NCBI RefSeq assembly: GCF_029589435.1 | Contig: NZ_JARRAG010000002.1 | Span: 1,054,001-1,118,000, forward strand | Direction of reading: 5' to 3' | Source: Paludisphaera mucosa | GTDB lineage: Bacteria > Planctomycetota > Planctomycetia > Isosphaerales > Isosphaeraceae | DNA length: 64,000 bases | Shown: one piece after another, positions 8,612-17,104 of the stretch | Position numbering within the stretch: position 1 is the first letter of the stretch | Layout of the letters: every line of letters starts with the position of its first letter | Made by a program: the position numbers and the translations under genes | The notes under the pieces: generated by a model | What the model was told of the DNA's origin: nothing | The model's input: only the letters and a program-made list of their open reading frames with translations | The model's database searches: none

Positions 8612-10513
8612 TCATCCCGCCGCGACGGGGGTCTTCATGGGGATCCCCTGCACCGGCGTGGTGGTCGGCGCGGGTAATTCGGGCTGGGCCTCGACGCGGA
8701 GCGCGCCGAGGCCCAGGTCGAGGACGCCGCCGACGCGGCGTTCGAGGTCGGCGAGGTCGCGTTCGACGGCGGCGAGGGATTCGGAGTGGGCGCGGACGGC
8801 GGTGCAGGCCTCGGCGGCGTCGCGGCAGAGCGCGTCGAGGAGCGGGGCGTGGGCCAGGCGGTCGACCACGGCCTTCATGTCCTGGTCGAGGCCCCGATTC
8901 AGCCGGTGCAGCAGCAGGCCGCCGACGGCCGCCCCCCACAAGAGGCACCAGAAGGCGGCCTGGAAGACGAAATCCAGGCCCAGCAGCGGTCGGTCCCGGA
9001 TCATGTGGTCGTAGAAGAAATTCTTGGCCATGTGCAGGACGAGCCAGGCGGGGAGGACGCAGAAGAGCGCCTCGAACGCCAGGTGCACGGCCCGGCCGGC
9101 GCGGCGGGCGACGCGCTTCTCGACGACCTCGTTGATCTCGGCGTCGAGCCGGCGGTAGACCTCGACGGCCACCGTCGCGAGCTGCTCGGCCGAGAAGTCG
9201 CCGCCGTCGTCGCCGGGCGCGGGCCGGACCTGGGCGTCGTTCAGGTAGCCTTGCAGGATCGTCCGCGCGTGGGCGAGGTCGCCCTCGGTCAGGCCCAGGT
9301 CGGCCTCGGCCGTCAGCGCGGCGGCGGCGCGGCTCTCGCGCCACTTCTCGCCCACGAGCGAGACGGTCGTCCAGCCGCCGGCGAGGATCGCCTGCGTGGG
9401 CGTCCGGGCGCGGAGCAGGATCAGCGAGCGGACCAGGCTGCCGGCCGCCGACCACAGGCCGATGAGGGACGCGAGCGGCCCCGCGCCCCAGGATTGGTTC
9501 AGCTGCCGGAGCACGCGCGAGCGCCAGAGCCGGCGGTTGGCGTCGATCCGCTCGGACATCTTGGCGGCGATCTTGGCGGCCATCCGGGACCGCTCCTGGT
9601 CCATCGCCGACTCCAGTTTCGCCACCGATTCCAGGCCGGCGTCGATCGGCCCGCGGATCGCGGCGAGCAGCCAGCCGTAGAGGCCGAGCAGGTTCGCGCG
9701 GCGGATCCGGTGGCGGGCGCGGCTGGCCAGCTCGTGCTCCAGCAGGTCGCGGAACTTCGCGAACTCGGCGTCGACGGGCTCGCCGAGGTCCTGCTTCGCC
9801 TGGGCCTCGGCGGCGTCCAGGCGGTAGATCTCCGGCACCCGCAGGCCGAGCGTGTCCAGGTAGCGGCGGAGGTCCGGGCGGTTGTCGTGGTCGATGCTGG
9901 CGTGGGTCTGGACGAACAGGATCTGCCGCCCCGGCGCGTTGCGGCGCACCTCCTGGCCGACGACGTGCGACTTGTACTTCTGCGAGGTCACCGTGTGGAC
10001 CATCACGTCGCAGTGCGGCAGCACCGAGCGCAGGATGTCCAGGTGCCGGCTCCCCCCCTCGCCGTCCTCCGGATCCTGCGTGTCCGGGTCGGGGCAGTCG
10101 ATCATGATCATCTGTTCGAGCAGGGGGACGTTCAGGCGGTGGATCTCCAGCTCGTCGTCGCCCAGGCCCAGGAAGGCCGGGTCGACGTCGGGGTGGCAGG
10201 CGACCACGGCGCGGCGGGTCATCGGCCGGAACTCCTTGCCCGCGCGGCTGACCCGGCGGCCCAGGAGCGCGTTGAACAGGGTGCTCTTGCCCGTCCCCGA
10301 GCCCCCGAGGAAGCCGACGACGAGGGCGCGGTCGAGGTCGATCTCGGGCACGCGCAGGCGGGCGTCGAGCCGCTCCACCAGCCCCTTGGCCTCGTCGAAC
10401 GGCGGCCACGCCGGCGCGGTCTTCGCCCAGGCAAGCAGCCGGTCGTGCAGGCGGTCGAAGCCGGCGAGCAGGTGCTCGCGCTCCCAGTCGGCCTTGGTGA
10501 ATCGCTCGGCCAT
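8612..10513 (-). CDS. Dynamin-like GTPase with C-terminal membrane spans (GTPase B)
   Basis: 633 residues. The P-loop GGSGTGKST is at about 70-78 (GFLGGSGTGKSTLFNALLG). MTRRAV follows as a candidate switch-I threonine region, MIDCPDPDT as G3 (usual DxPG degenerate to DCPD), and FVQTHASID occupies the G4 place without a canonical N/TKxD. A long helical region follows (about 210-470), then two hydrophobic segments, ALFCVLPAWLVLHMA and VFQAAFWCLLWGAAVGGLLL. This domain order (GTPase, helical stalk, membrane hairpin) matches bacterial dynamin-like or septin-like membrane-remodelling GTPases. It starts 32 bases after the glycoside hydrolase stop and pairs with a second such GTPase at 13286-15115. 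Confidence 0.75.
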   Translation of the reverse strand: MAERFTKADWEREHLLAGFDRLHDRLLAWAKTAPAWPPFDEAKGLVERLDARLRVPEIDLDRALVVGFLGGSGTGKSTLFNALLGRRVSRAGKEFRPMTRRAVVACHPDVDPAFLGLGDDELEIHRLNVPLLEQMIMIDCPDPDTQDPEDGEGGSRHLDILRSVLPHCDVMVHTVTSQKYKSHVVGQEVRRNAPGRQILFVQTHASIDHDNRPDLRRYLDTLGLRVPEIYRLDAAEAQAKQDLGEPVDAEFAKFRDLLEHELASRARHRIRRANLLGLYGWLLAAIRGPIDAGLESVAKLESAMDQERSRMAAKIAAKMSERIDANRRLWRSRVLRQLNQSWGAGPLASLIGLWSAAGSLVRSLILLRARTPTQAILAGGWTTVSLVGEKWRESRAAAALTAEADLGLTEGDLAHARTILQGYLNDAQVRPAPGDDGGDFSAEQLATVAVEVYRRLDAEINEVVEKRVARRAGRAVHLAFEALFCVLPAWLVLHMAKNFFYDHMIRDRPLLGLDFVFQAAFWCLLWGAAVGGLLLHRLNRGLDQDMKAVVDRLAHAPLLDALCRDAAEACTAVRAHSESLAAVERDLADLERRVGGVLDLGLGALRVEAQPELPAPTTTPVQGIPMKTPVAAG

Positions 10514-10545
10514 GCGGGTCTCCTCGGGGGCGGGGCGGTTCGGAT

Positions 10546-13155
10546 CTATCGGGCGACCTCGATCTCGTACCAGAGGGTCTTCGAGCCGGGGCCGATCGAG
10601 ATTCGGCAGCCGTCGCCGGCCGCCTCGACTTTCAGCGGGGCGTCGCCGCGGCGTCGGCCCCGCTCGTCGAGCGGCCAGGCCGAGACCTTGGCGGCGGGGG
10701 CGGGGAGCGTGACGTCGGCGGGGATCCCCTCGACGAGCGAGGGGCCGTCGCCCCAGTCGCGGCCGAGGGTCGTGCGGGCGGCGTCACGCCACTTCATGCC
10801 GACGTTGCCGGCGTCGCCGGTCGCGGTCAGCAGGATCCGGCCGGGGGAGCGGAAGTCCGGCCCGTCGATCGCCGTCAGGGTGATCGCGGCCCAGTCCTGG
10901 CGGTTGGACTTGGCGTCGATGGTCACCTCGCCCAGGCGGGCCGGGCCGGCCTTCGTCGAGCCGATCAGGGCCTTGGAGCGGCGGGCGTCGATCGTGACCC
11001 GCCCCGTCTTCGCGTCGGGGCCGGGCGTCCAGGCGAACGCGCCGGGCTCGTCGAGGTCGGGCGATCGGGCGGGCGCGGCGTCGTCGAGCGCGACCCCGAC
11101 GTAGTGCGTCAGGGCCTGCTGCGTCGTCAGCCCGAACGCCTCGCCGCCGAGGCCCCACGCGCCCCGGAGCCGACCGGCCTCGATCCAGTCGGCGGGCTTG
11201 GGCCGAGCGATGGCCGTCTTCGCGGCGCGGGGGACGTCGCCGCGGAGGAAGATCGCGGCGGCGGCCGGCAGGGTCGCCATCTTGGCCGGGTGCTGGTCGA
11301 TGTCGAAGAAGCTGGTGATCTTGCCGGGCCCCCAGTCGTCGCCGCCGCGGTGGCTGTAGGCGAAGAGGAAGATCGCGTCCCAGTCCTGCCGGGCCGCGTA
11401 GGCGGCCAGCAGCAGCGCCCCCTCGGCGCCGTAGGTGTTGGGCGCGGCGTGGTTGTACTCGGTGCAGAGGAACGGCTTGCCCACGACCCGCGAGAGGCCC
11501 AGGCGCGGCAGCGTGCCGCCGTCGGGCCGGCCGGCCATGGGGATGTTCTCGATGGTCCAGTCGTTCTCGTCCCAGGGCCGGCGGGGGAAGTGGGGGTGCT
11601 GCCAGTAAGAGTGCGAGTCGATCGCGTCGAGCCTGGCCTGCACCGGGGCCGGGCTCCAGCCCATCTGCGTGCCGATGACGACGCACTTCACGCCCAGGCC
11701 TTCCTTCACGAACCTGGACATCCCCGACCAGTACTCGTCCTCCAGCTCCCAGAGGAAGCGGATCCAGTCGGCCTGGGCCTCGGGCGTGCGGACGCCGAAC
11801 TCGCGGTGGCGGAACCAGGGGATCTTGCCGAGCGCCTCGCCGTGGCGCAGGCCCATGACGCCGCCGGGGGCGAGCGAGACGTCGTCGACCTCCAGCGCGA
11901 CCTTCTTGTCGCCGACGCCCGAGAACGTGACCCGCCCGTTCTCGTCCGCCTCGGCCGCGCGGAAGACCAGCTCCACGTCCTTCCACTCGGTCGTCAGCTC
12001 TTGCTGGACGTTCCAGAGCGGCTTCCACGGGGCGTGGGCCTGCATCGCGTTGAGGGCGAGCCGCACCGGCTCACTCGCGCGGGCGCGGAAGCGGAGCGTG
12101 TAGGGCGTGTCGGCCTTGAGGTGGAGCCCCGGCTGGTTGAACTGGATGTGCCACGACTGCTCCGCCGGCTCCTCGACGGTCAGCGTCAGCCGGCCGCCGG
12201 CGACCTCGTGCCGCGCCTTGCCGCTGTGCTGCTCGAAGGCCCAGCCCTCGTCGCCGCGGCCGAACGAGCCGTTCTTCAGCATCTCGCGGCCCCGCGGGAC
12301 TTCTCGGACGGACCAGGCCTTGCGCATGGCGGCGTCGGTCTTGTACTTGCTCGTCAGGAAGGCGTTCCAGCGCCGCTGCAGGTCGGACGAGTACGGGTCG
12401 GTCATGGCTTCGAGGCCGTCGCCGGACCACTCGTTGAACAGGGCGTTCTCGTTGTTGATCTCGACGATCGCGACGGCGGGCTCGTCGGCGTAGGCGGCCT
12501 TCGTGTACGGGTTGACGTGCCTCAGCAGCGCGACGGCGTAGTCCTTCTGGTCGCGGATCATCGCCGCGTCGAAGTTGTCGACGCCCTTGAAGTAGCCCGG
12601 CGCCCCGGGCCAATCGGGGCGGTCGGGGTACTTGCGGCCGACGTGCAGGTTCAGGTTCGCGTAGATCCCGCGCTCCTTGAGCCGGGCGATCAGGTAGTCG
12701 AGGCGATCGAGCCGCTCGGGGTCGAGGGTCTTGCGGTCGGCCTTCACCAGGCCGTCGGGCGCGACCGACGTGTCCATGTGGTGGAAGCGGACGCAGTTGA
12801 TCCCGAACCTGGCCATGCGGGCGGCGACCTTCTCGGCCGCCTCGTGGGTCGGGAAGTCGGCGCCGAAGCAGAGGTTGACGCCCAGGAAGCGGATGCGGTC
12901 GCGACCCGCGTAGAAATGGCCCCCCTCGACGCGGATCGTACCGGCCTTGCCGGCGGGGCGCGGCAGCAGGCCGGAGACGTCGACGACCCCGGGCGAGGCG
13001 TCGTCCCAGGGGAGGACGAACGGGAAGAGGCCGTCGCCGGCCTTCATCGGCGGCGGGGGCGGGGCGGACTCCTGGGCGCGGGGGGCGGTCGCCGCCCCGA
13101 ACGCCAGCACCAGCGCGGCGACGGCCGCGGCCGTCCGTGACATCGCTCGACTCAT
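10546..13155 (-). CDS. Secreted glycoside hydrolase, GH-A type barrel with an inserted carbohydrate-binding module
   Basis: 869 residues from ATG 13155 (CCGAGGTCC upstream), with signal peptide RTAAAVAALVLAFGAATAPRA. The barrel begins near residue 75 (FLGVNLCFGADFP, MARFGINCVRFHHMD). The acid/base is in VEINNENALF (E236) and the nucleophile candidate in FLCTEYNHA (E566), the NE...E pattern of clan GH-A beta-glycosidases. Residues about 292-430 form a CBM4/9-like jelly roll (NGSFGRGDEGWAF ... KVALEVDDVSLAPG) inserted between the two catalytic glutamates. The C-terminal 250 residues look like beta-sandwich. Substrate unknown. It sits between two dynamin-like GTPase genes in the same orientation. 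Confidence 0.82.
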   Translation of the reverse strand: MSRAMSRTAAAVAALVLAFGAATAPRAQESAPPPPPMKAGDGLFPFVLPWDDASPGVVDVSGLLPRPAGKAGTIRVEGGHFYAGRDRIRFLGVNLCFGADFPTHEAAEKVAARMARFGINCVRFHHMDTSVAPDGLVKADRKTLDPERLDRLDYLIARLKERGIYANLNLHVGRKYPDRPDWPGAPGYFKGVDNFDAAMIRDQKDYAVALLRHVNPYTKAAYADEPAVAIVEINNENALFNEWSGDGLEAMTDPYSSDLQRRWNAFLTSKYKTDAAMRKAWSVREVPRGREMLKNGSFGRGDEGWAFEQHSGKARHEVAGGRLTLTVEEPAEQSWHIQFNQPGLHLKADTPYTLRFRARASEPVRLALNAMQAHAPWKPLWNVQQELTTEWKDVELVFRAAEADENGRVTFSGVGDKKVALEVDDVSLAPGGVMGLRHGEALGKIPWFRHREFGVRTPEAQADWIRFLWELEDEYWSGMSRFVKEGLGVKCVVIGTQMGWSPAPVQARLDAIDSHSYWQHPHFPRRPWDENDWTIENIPMAGRPDGGTLPRLGLSRVVGKPFLCTEYNHAAPNTYGAEGALLLAAYAARQDWDAIFLFAYSHRGGDDWGPGKITSFFDIDQHPAKMATLPAAAAIFLRGDVPRAAKTAIARPKPADWIEAGRLRGAWGLGGEAFGLTTQQALTHYVGVALDDAAPARSPDLDEPGAFAWTPGPDAKTGRVTIDARRSKALIGSTKAGPARLGEVTIDAKSNRQDWAAITLTAIDGPDFRSPGRILLTATGDAGNVGMKWRDAARTTLGRDWGDGPSLVEGIPADVTLPAPAAKVSAWPLDERGRRRGDAPLKVEAAGDGCRISIGPGSKTLWYEIEVAR

Positions 13156-13285
13156 GATCGGACCTCGGTTGCGCTTCCTGGCGACCGACCGTCGGCCCGG
13201 GGCGCGGGCGTCGCGCGGGGCGGGCGTCGGTCTGGGCGGGGTGCGCATCGACCCGCCCCGAGTCGACCCGAATCCGCGGGCGGAA

Positions 13286-15115
13286 TCAACCCCCGCGCGC
13301 CGTGGCGAGGGCGGCCGGCTCGTCGAAGGCGGCCAGCTCGCGGGAGAGCTCGGCGGCGAGCTTGTAGGCGGCCTGGAAGTCGGGGCCGGCGCCGAGGTCG
13401 GCGAGGCGTTCGATGCGGTCGAGGTGGCGGCCGACGACGCAGTCGTCGATGACCCGGGCGAGCAGCGCGGCGCGCTCGCGGTAGAAGGCGGCGAAGAGGT
13501 CGCCGATCAGGGCCCGCGCGGGGCCGCTCATCCGCGCGAAGGCCCCCTCGCCGCCGGCGGTCAGGGCGGAGCCGGCGGCGACGTCGAAGAAGACCTGGCC
13601 GATCGAGTGCGCCCCGACGTTGAACAGCGGGCCCGCCGCGATGTCGGCCGCGCCGAACATGCCGATCGTCAGGGCCGGCCGGGCGATGGCCGTGGCCACC
13701 AGGCCCCACTCGATCGCGCGCATCGTCCTGGGGTGCTGGCCCTCGAACGACTCCAGCCGGCCGGCGATGACCCGGCGGTACGACTCGGTGGCCAGGGGCG
13801 CGGCGTCGAGGCGGCGCTGCAGCTCGTCGAAGGCCCGCCGCCGCTGGTCGCCGGCGATCAGGGGCTGCAGCTCCCGCCGCAGCGCCGGGGCGCCGACGCG
13901 GTGGACCTGCTCCAGGTCGTTGTAGATGGTCTCGAGCGCCCGGTTGAGCTGGGTCTTCTCCTCGGCGAGGAACCGGGCCTCGTCCTCGGCCGGCTCGACG
14001 GCCCCGGGGAGCCACTTCGCCACCGTGCGGCCGAGCGCGCCGTAGGCGCCGTGGACCTTGCGGTCGAACCACGTTCGCCGGGGCTCCAGCCAGCGCCAGA
14101 TCTCGTCGCCCACGATGTGGCCGGGGGGGCGCGGCAGGTCGATCTTGACCTGCACCTTCTGGTGGATCACGGCGCGGGCCTGGCGGTTTTCGTCGGCCTT
14201 CCGCTCCAGGTCGCGGAGGTAGGCCGGGATCCCCTCGTCGGGGTCGAGCGCCTGGCGGAGCGCGCCGCGGAGCGAGCGGATCTTGATGTCGGCGAACTGC
14301 AGCTCGGCGAGGTCGGCCCGGGGGTCGGTGGCGCGGGGCGAGAGGGGATGGAACGTCAGCCGGTTGTCGCGGGCGGCGACGCGGTCGCGGGGGACGGCGT
14401 AGGCGTGCAGCGGGCTGGCGCCGGTCCCCTTGCGGAAGGTGTCGAGCCAGCCCCGGCAGTGGTCGCGGTCCTCGGGCCACTCGACCATGTTGACGACCGC
14501 CAGCACGGCCTTGTCGGCCTCGGCGGCGATCCGGAAGAAGCGGCGGATCTTCTCGTCGTTGTACTTCTGCTGGGTCAAGAGCGCGACGACCACGTCGGCG
14601 GCGTGGGTGATCGCCTCGGCGAGCTTCCAGTTGTTGGGCAGGGCGGCGTCGACGTCGGGCGTGTCGAGCAGCACGAGGTTGGCCGGCTGCCCGCCCGACG
14701 GATCCTCGCGGTAGACGAGGCCGTCGGCGACGCCCTCGGCGACGGCGTCGTCCTCGGACGTCCAGGGCTGGAGCGTGAAGCCGGGGAAGACCCGGGCCAG
14801 GTCGTGGCGGTCGGCGAACCCCCGGGGGAGCATGGCGACGGGGTGCTTGGTCTCGGCCGCGTTGTGGTGGACCCGGCTGGCGGGGAAGCCGACCAGGTGG
14901 TTGAACAGGGTGCTCTTGCCCATGTTCGCCCCGCCGGCCACCGCCACGATCAGGTAGGGGGCGTCGGACGCCTGGGGCACCAGCTTCTGATAGAGGTTCG
15001 CATGCCAGGCGTCGTCCGCGGACGGCGGCACGCCCGCGGCCTCGGCCTCCGACTCCAATCGCGACAGCGCCGCGGCCAGGTCGACGACCCGACGCGACCA
15101 GGTCGAGTATTCCAT
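13286..15115 (-). CDS. Dynamin-like GTPase (GTPase A)
   Basis: 609 residues from ATG 15115; an adjacent TTG at 15118 would add one residue. The P-loop is AGGANMGKSTLFNHL (about 60-74), G3 is LLDTPDVDA and the G4-like segment is VVNMVEWPED. A long helical part follows, with a modestly hydrophobic C-terminal region (RPALTIGMFGAADIAAG, GQVFFDVAAGSALTAGG) in place of the strong membrane hairpin of GTPase B. The two proteins share architecture but little identity, as expected for heterotypic bacterial dynamin pairs. First gene of the minus-strand block: 130 bases separate it from the glycoside hydrolase gene. Confidence 0.75.
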   Translation of the reverse strand: MEYSTWSRRVVDLAAALSRLESEAEAAGVPPSADDAWHANLYQKLVPQASDAPYLIVAVAGGANMGKSTLFNHLVGFPASRVHHNAAETKHPVAMLPRGFADRHDLARVFPGFTLQPWTSEDDAVAEGVADGLVYREDPSGGQPANLVLLDTPDVDAALPNNWKLAEAITHAADVVVALLTQQKYNDEKIRRFFRIAAEADKAVLAVVNMVEWPEDRDHCRGWLDTFRKGTGASPLHAYAVPRDRVAARDNRLTFHPLSPRATDPRADLAELQFADIKIRSLRGALRQALDPDEGIPAYLRDLERKADENRQARAVIHQKVQVKIDLPRPPGHIVGDEIWRWLEPRRTWFDRKVHGAYGALGRTVAKWLPGAVEPAEDEARFLAEEKTQLNRALETIYNDLEQVHRVGAPALRRELQPLIAGDQRRRAFDELQRRLDAAPLATESYRRVIAGRLESFEGQHPRTMRAIEWGLVATAIARPALTIGMFGAADIAAGPLFNVGAHSIGQVFFDVAAGSALTAGGEGAFARMSGPARALIGDLFAAFYRERAALLARVIDDCVVGRHLDRIERLADLGAGPDFQAAYKLAAELSRELAAFDEPAALATARGG

Positions 15116-15569
15116 CAAGGTCGAATGCTCCCCCGCCCTCGGCGGCGTCCCGGTCCTCTCCGATCGGCGGTCCTCGCGAGCGTTCCATTATAAAGGAGTC
15201 GACGACTCAGGACATCGGCCGGCCCGCATCACCTTCGCTCGACCTGGATCCCCGCCCTTCCCAGGACTGCGCAGATGGGCTCTCAGGTCCTTCGGGATCA
15301 ATCGCGTCGACGGTAGATATCGACTGGCGTGATTGCGCTGTTCTTGCGTGATTTGCTGCAAGGTCCTTCCGTTTCGCCACGGCGGTGGTATTCTGGGGCG
15401 ATCCGCGACTTTTAAGCTAGGGGTTATCGCGGGTTTACGCGGGCTTGGCATGACTCTAGCGAATGGGCGGTCCGGTACATCTAGCTCAAGGATCGCAACA
15501 CGACGTTTGAGATCATGGTCGCAGGTCGGCCAGCCCGATCCTTGTCCGACAGCTCAGGAGCAGCATCCG
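15116..15569 (+). promoter_or_regulatory. 454-base divergent intergenic region
   Basis: No convincing gene. It must hold promoters for GTPase A (minus) and the LEDR protein (plus). TTGGCATGACTCTAGC at 15445-15460 has GG and GC separated by 10 bases, as in sigma-54 promoters (TGGCA...GC), about 110 bases before the ATG; this is suggestive only. A short minus-strand frame (15188-15451) has no recognisable family or signal and is not called. Confidence 0.3.
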
Positions 15570-16076
15570 ATGAAGACCAAGAAGCATGCGTTCACGCCGG
15601 CGCTCGACGGACGCCTCGAAGACCGCCTCGTCCTGAACGGCGCCCATGCGTCCGGGATCGTGGTGACCCTCCCCGGCGGCGAGCAGACGTACGTGCCCCC
15701 GGCGGCGATCTTGACGACCCGCACCTACAACAGCGTCCTGGTGAACATCCATAAGGCGACCCAGCAGTTCAGCCGGACGCCGGGCGCGCAGGCGAACTAC
15801 GACCGCCTCGGCGCGCAAATCGGCGCCCAGCTCGGCCGCCTGCCCTCCGCCCGCCAGGACGGCCTGATCGACTACGTCAACAGCTCGCTGCAGTTCTACG
15901 GGACGAACGAGAGCAAGCAGCTCTACTCCGACGTCCGCTCGACGGTCGTCAGCTACCTGAGCTTCAAGGTGCTCAACGGCGAGGCCGCCATCCGCAAGTC
16001 GCCGGGCCATTACTTCTCCGACGCCGACATCTACGGCCCCAACGGCGCGATCTTCAACCAGAGCCAGCTGGGCTGA
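15570..16076 (+). CDS. Small protein with planctomycete LEDRLVLN N-terminal motif, copy 1
   Basis: 168 residues from ATG 15570, with CAGGAGCAGC as ribosome-binding site. The N-terminus MKTKKHAFTPALDGRLEDRL continues into VLNGA. It matches the short basic start followed by LExR(L/M)(V/L)xS seen at the head of many large planctomycete surface proteins, but here on a small protein. The rest is helical and polar (NYDRLGAQIGAQLGRLPSAR, KQLYSDVRSTVVSYLSFKVL) and ends GPNGAIFNQSQLG. About three quarters of its residues match the tandem paralogue at 16391. A hairpin plus T run follows at 16108-16140, so it is transcribed alone. Function unknown. Confidence 0.72.
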   Translation: MKTKKHAFTPALDGRLEDRLVLNGAHASGIVVTLPGGEQTYVPPAAILTTRTYNSVLVNIHKATQQFSRTPGAQANYDRLGAQIGAQLGRLPSARQDGLIDYVNSSLQFYGTNESKQLYSDVRSTVVSYLSFKVLNGEAAIRKSPGHYFSDADIYGPNGAIFNQSQLG

Positions 16077-16107
16077 GTCGATCCCACCGGATCCGGAACC
16101 CTCACGA

Positions 16108-16140
16108 GACCGGCGCGAGCCCGATTCGCGTCGGTCTTTT
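16108..16140 (+). terminator. Rho-independent terminator after LEDR protein 1
   Basis: Arms GACCGGCGCGA (16108-16118) and TCGCGTCGGTC (16126-16136) pair with one G-T wobble around a 7-base loop, followed immediately by TTTTC. It begins 32 bases after the stop at 16076 and is the clearest intrinsic terminator in the window. Confidence 0.8.
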
Positions 16141-16390
16141 CGTTGCGCGACGCGTCCGGTCGCCTCTCGCAAGTTTGTTCCGAATTCATTCGTACATTCC
16201 TTCGCTGTGACATAAAATTTATTTAATTGTAATGTTTTCGATCTGGGTCCGTTTTCCTCTACGTCGTTTCGCTCGATTCACATTGGGGGGTCTGGCGGAA
16301 TTGTGCGACATGGGTGTTGGACCGGGCGTGCGACGCCTCGCCGCCGGGCACCCGAAGCCGACTTGTTGGACAACTCAGGAGTTGCTTTCG
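16141..16390 (+). promoter_or_regulatory. AT-rich upstream region of LEDR protein 2
   Basis: Bases about 16170-16240 are the most AT-rich stretch noticed in the window (CATAAAATTTATTTAATTG near 16211-16229). The region begins right after the terminator and ends at the second LEDR gene. Several -10-like strings are present and no single promoter stands out. The ribosome-binding context (AACTCAGGAG) is shared with the first copy (AGCTCAGGAG), so the duplication includes some 5' sequence. Confidence 0.4.
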
Positions 16391-16900
16391 ATGAAGACGA
16401 AGAAGCACGCTTTCGTCCCGGCGCTCGACGGCCGTCTGGAAGACCGCATGGTGCTGAACGGCGCCCACCACGCGGGCGGGATCGTGGTGAACCTGCCCGG
16501 CGGCGACCGCACCTATGTGCCCCCCGAGGCGATCCTCACGACGAAGACCTACAACAACGTTTTGGTGAACATCAACAAGGCGACGCAGCAGTTCGGCCGG
16601 ACTCGGGGCGTGCAGGCGAACTACGACCGCCTCAACGGCCAGCTCGCCCAGCAGCTCGGCCGTCTGCCGTACGCCCGCCAGGACGGCCTGGTGAGCTACA
16701 TCCAGGATTCGACGCAGTTCTACAGCCCGGCGGAATCCCGCCAGCTCTACTCCGACATCCGCTCGACGCTGGTGAGCTACCTGAGCTCCAAGGTGCTCAA
16801 CGGCGAGGCGGCCATCCACAAGTCGTCGGGCCACTACTTCTCCGACGCCGACATCTACGGCCGCAACGCCGCGATCTTCAACCAGCGCCTCCTCGGCTGA
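16391..16900 (+). CDS. Small protein with planctomycete LEDRMVLN N-terminal motif, copy 2
   Basis: 169 residues, tandem paralogue of the 15570 product. The start MKTKKHAFVPALDGRLEDRM then VLNGAHHAGGIVVNLPGG lines up residue for residue with copy 1 apart from one extra residue (HHAGG against HASG). Conserved blocks include TYVPPEAILTTKTYNNVLVN, NKATQQFGRT, VQANYDRLNGQ and GHYFSDADIYGRNAAIFNQ. The conservation over the full length suggests both are functional. Upstream in-frame sequence could extend the start, but ATG 16391 is supported by alignment with copy 1 and by AGGAG upstream. It ends before a perfect 14-base-arm hairpin. Confidence 0.72.
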   Translation: MKTKKHAFVPALDGRLEDRMVLNGAHHAGGIVVNLPGGDRTYVPPEAILTTKTYNNVLVNINKATQQFGRTRGVQANYDRLNGQLAQQLGRLPYARQDGLVSYIQDSTQFYSPAESRQLYSDIRSTLVSYLSSKVLNGEAAIHKSSGHYFSDADIYGRNAAIFNQRLLG

Positions 16901-16930
16901 GCGGCCCGCCGTGCGCGAAGTCGCGGACGA

Positions 16931-16962
16931 AACCGGGGCGGGCCGCCTGGCCCGCCCCGGTT
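16931..16962. terminator. Bidirectional hairpin between convergent genes
   Basis: AACCGGGGCGGGCC (16931-16944) and GGCCCGCCCCGGTT (16949-16962) form a perfect 14-base stem with a 4-base loop. It lies 31 bases after the plus-strand stop at 16900 and about 100 bases past the minus-strand stop at 17064, so it can serve both transcripts. Confidence 0.65.
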
Positions 16963-16964
16963 CA

Positions 16965-17104
16965 CCTCGCGCGCCGACCGGCCGGGCCGCCCGTCACGGG
17001 GCCGGCGTCGCGAACAGCGAGGCCGGCAAGGTCGCCTCGCGCGCCGACCGGCCGGCCCGCCCGTCACGGGGCCGGCGTCGCGAACAGCGAGGCCGGCAAG
17101 GTCG
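16965..17104. repeat. 70-base tandem duplication including the 3' end of the DUF4838 gene
   Basis: Two consecutive 70-base units (16965-17034 and 17035-17104) differ at only one position noticed (GCCGGGCC against GCCGGCCC). The unit contains the last 41 bases of the minus-strand DUF4838 gene, including codons for LPASLFATPAP and the stop, plus downstream sequence. The outer copy is therefore a non-coding echo of the gene's end, created by a short tandem duplication across the stop codon. Confidence 0.85.

Noticed and set aside
11104-13140. 678-codon plus-strand frame across the glycoside hydrolase
   Set aside because: Val/Arg/Asp/Gly-rich composition typical of antisense frames in GC-rich genes; the minus strand has a complete enzyme with signal peptide and catalytic motifs.
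15188-15451. 87-codon minus-strand frame in the 454-base divergent gap
   Set aside because: No ribosome-binding site, domain or signal; it occupies the probable promoter region.
15445-15460. Sigma-54 type promoter before LEDR protein 1
   Set aside because: GG-N10-GC spacing fits, but the -12 element is TAGC rather than TTGC and the second paralogue lacks an equivalent; kept only as a note.
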